NCBI GenBank assembly: GCA_035578175.1
Contig: JAQMRL010000007.1
Coordinates: 46,676,391-46,740,390 of the forward strand
Direction of reading: 5' to 3'
Source of the DNA: Catonia carolina
Taxonomy: Eukaryota > Arthropoda > Insecta > Hemiptera > Achilidae
Length of the DNA stretch: 64,000 nucleotides
This document shows, piece by piece, positions 61,693 through 64,000 of the stretch; position 1 is the stretch's first letter; each line of letters opens with the position of its first letter. The notes beneath the pieces were generated by a model. The model saw nothing but the letters and a program-made list of their open reading frames with translations, did no database searches and was not told the DNA's origin. The position numbers and the translations under genes are program-made.

Positions 61693-62010
61693 TCATTTAC
61701 ACAAGTACTGATCCAGTAGATTCACTTTATTTTCAATGGAGTCTACCAGGCCGCAAAATAGAAGCTTTAGAATATCATCATCGCAAATGGAAGGCTGATT
61801 TTTCTTAGGAACAGTAGTACACAGCCGAATAAATTGTAAACGTTCTTGCGTATGATGCCAATGCAAATGGAAATAATATAGAAGTGCAGGAATACAGCCA
61901 GAATTTGTAGCGGTTCTAAGAGAGTTTAATCGGCGAGTGAAAAGTAGGCGTGAATTGCTCAGAAGCGTTCGACCCGGTGACCAAAGAAACGGTGAACCAC
62001 TTCGACTCAT
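61693..62010 (-). CDS. candidate small gene or last exon, function unknown
   Basis: 105 codons from ATG at 62010-62008 to TGA. The frame stays open upstream to a TAG about 45 bases before the ATG. The composition is balanced (Arg, Ser, Leu, Cys, His), unlike the AT-driven frames nearby. It begins MSRSGSPFLWSPGRTLLSNS and ends ILKLLFCGLVDSIENKVNLL, then DQYLCK; the C-terminal third could form amphipathic helices. I see no signal peptide, membrane segment or known domain. A polyadenylation signal follows at a normal distance. It could be the final exon of a longer gene or a piece of a mobile element; family B copy B3 starts 90 bases upstream. Confidence 0.35.
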   Translation of the reverse strand: MSRSGSPFLWSPGRTLLSNSRLLFTRRLNSLRTATNSGCIPALLYYFHLHWHHTQERLQFIRLCTTVPKKNQPSICDDDILKLLFCGLVDSIENKVNLLDQYLCK

Positions 62011-62099
62011 TGTACTCGATAAAAGAGGTGGGCGTTGAAAACTGCGTTTCGGCTATCGCCTCCAACAACATCCACTAACCGGTAAATTTACCGATTGAC

Positions 62100-62872
62100 T
62101 TTTTACTTTCCTTGCCAATATGGATATATAGGAAGGAAAGTATTGTTTCCATGTCGATTTTTCGAAATCGAGTTTTCATTGGATCTACACGTTTCCAGAC
62201 CCCTGAACGCAAAACAAACATGTTTTTAGCGATTGGTCTGAGTGTATGTGAACAAAATATCTCTAAAACGGAACATAGTACGAAGTTAAAACTTGAAACT
62301 TAAGTTAAATACTACTACTGGACCCGACACGAACATTTTCATCAAAATCCGTCAACCGGAAGTAGTAGTTAATTCGTGTCATTTTTCACTTTTTTGCGAT
62401 TTTCTCAAAACGACTCCTACGATTGTTTTAAAAAATCGCTTCATTTACTACAATGTTTATTCTCTACAAGACAGAGTAGGCGCCATGTCTGCTAAAATTC
62501 TTTGAGAGGCTGCTCTCTCGTAGAAAAAATGTTTTCTTTTTAAGATTGCAGCCTTAATATGCATTTAAGGGCAAAGTGTATATAATAAAAGTTGTAGACA
62601 ATTTAAAAATCTACATCTTTTATTTCGAAATTTTTTTTGTGTAATGGTTAGTTTAGTGGTAAATAGTGATTTTCTGTTTTTTTTTCATGAAAATATGTAA
62701 AAGAATCGATTTTTTAAGATTTCGGCCGTAGTATACATTTTACGACAAAATTGCATATTCTCAAATTTTTAGGAAATTAGAAGATCTACAAATTTTATTT
62801 TAAGCATTTTTCTCTACAGAGCCTAGTTTAGCGTCAAAAAGTGATTTTCCGTATTAAGCCAAACTAAGGCCA
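62100..62872 (+). mobile_element. family B repeat, copy B3 (diverged, right end lost)
   Basis: Begins TTTTACTTTCCTTGCCAATA, with the left inverted end shortened by two bases. It keeps GTCAACCGGAAGTAGTAGTT and TTTTTCTCTACAGAGCCTAG, and homology fades at AGCCAAACTAAGGCC. The right inverted end and the TTTCACACCA segment are missing. It is the most diverged copy in the window. Confidence 0.75.
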
Positions 62873-64000
62873 AAACTGATACAAACACTTTCCGCATCTC
62901 AAATTTTCTATTCGTATTGCAGTCTTGCAGTATTGGCAAAGAAGCTATAGAATAGTGGAAGATGCAGTATTCCAAAACGACAAACGTGTAAAAATCTCTT
63001 CACATTGAATGTTTTCCGCTGCTGTCGTCTTCAATTTCCCAGTTTAAAATTCGCCAAAATAAATTCAAGCACAATTATTAAGATACGAGAAGTCGCAATG
63101 GATTTCGAATCGAGAACATAACTTTCAAGATTTTACGAGAAATTTCATAAGATAATAAATACCAAAAAATCTAAAAGTTTAACCGATAAAAATTTTCAAT
63201 CGAAAAGTTAACAACCTGCTAAAAAAACTCGCGTTCTTTTGTGAACGGTGGTTCTTTTAGCGATCTCGGAGACTTAGTGATAATAAAACCGAATGTTTTG
63301 TCGTTCGCTCGAGGGTAATTAAACTACACAGTTCCAGACAGGGTCGTGGTACCACGTCATACTGTTGCCATATAAATATCTCACTAATACGCGTTTAAAT
63401 TACCAATACACACGCACGTATGAATCTCAAAGTTGAAATATTATATAGTTTTTAAAATAAATACATTCAGCTCGTTTTCATCAAACTATTAATACACACG
63501 CACATAGAAGGTCAAAGTTGAAACCTTATAAACAAGCTTTAAAATTAAATATCCAGTTCTTTTTAGAAATAAATCCTTTCGGTTCAGTAAAAGAATAAAG
63601 TGTTTTAAGCACGTTAGACTCATTAATTAAGATTTAGAACGTGGCTACATGTAATTATAACTGGTCATTGATACAGATATCAGAAAGACAAATTTGTTGG
63701 TATTCGTTTGCAATCTACGAATTTTTGTAAATATTTCATTTTTCGTATGTCTTCTGTTAATCTGTACGTGTTAAGAGAAAAACGACGTGTATCCGATAAA
63801 GATTTACTTCTCAATTTTCGTTTTATCTGATCATATCTGTGGGCATTTGAAATCAACGCTCGACTTAAAATTGCAGAAAACGGGTAGGCGCGATTTCATT
63901 GGTTTCCAAACACCCTTACTCACGTTTAAAAGCAATTCTGACGCGTAGAGGGTTGTCCATAAGCAACCACCTTTCAGTCAAATTATAATCGATCAGCTCG
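62873..64000. other. gene-free stretch
   Basis: No pigs exon or other coding signal. A loosely repeated block (ATACACACGCAC with AAAGTTGAAA) occurs at about 63405-63445 and 63491-63525. Confidence 0.45.

Noticed and set aside
53405..64000. The missing CH-domain exon(s) of pigs
   Set aside because: I searched the minus strand for the CH N-terminal motif ahead of a donor site and found no candidate. They are probably beyond the window, or too diverged for me to see.

Overview
The window looks like nuclear DNA of an arthropod, most likely an insect. It is AT-rich, with long introns, spliced genes, tRNA-derived SINEs, decayed LINEs, Tc1/mariner, pogo/Tigger-like, hAT-like and Helitron-like elements, and microsatellites. 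There are no operons, Shine-Dalgarno sites or densely packed ORFs. The repeat mix would suit a hemipteran, but I cannot name the species.

One real gene is clearly recognisable. It is a GAS2-like (pickled eggs, pigs) cytoskeletal linker gene on the minus strand, with seven coding exons between 53404 and 25957. The exons join in consistent phase into 2130 nt, giving 709 residues plus a stop. They run from the middle of the calponin-homology (CH) domain, through a GAR/GAS2 domain split over two exons, into a long Ser/Arg/Pro-rich tail. The N-terminal half of the CH domain and the promoter were not found in 53405-64000 and probably lie beyond the window.

Region by region: 1-25900 is gene-free as far as I can tell and is a graveyard of mobile elements. 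It holds a LINE RNase H remnant, SINEs, a LINE carrying a nested Helitron and a nested retroposon, a Tc1/mariner element with TIRs of about 150 bp, a MITE with long inverted repeats, a hAT remnant and LINE fragments. 25900-53404 is pigs, whose introns hold further insertions, including a pogo/Tigger-like element and a B-family element with a LINE nested inside it. 53405-64000 holds a badly decayed LINE, another A-family retroposon, a GC-rich island with a histone-type stem-loop at its edge, one short candidate gene (62010-61693, minus) of unknown function, and a B-family copy.

Two repeat families recur and have no name that I know. Family A is a retroposon of about 390-400 bp with an AAC-type tail; three copies have clear duplications of 8-12 bp and a fourth has a 9-bp match. 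Family B is a repeat of about 0.9 kb with 13-bp inverted ends (ACTTTCTCTTGCC). Both come in several copies here and are the best candidates for new repeat annotation. I found no convincing multi-gene system beyond these.
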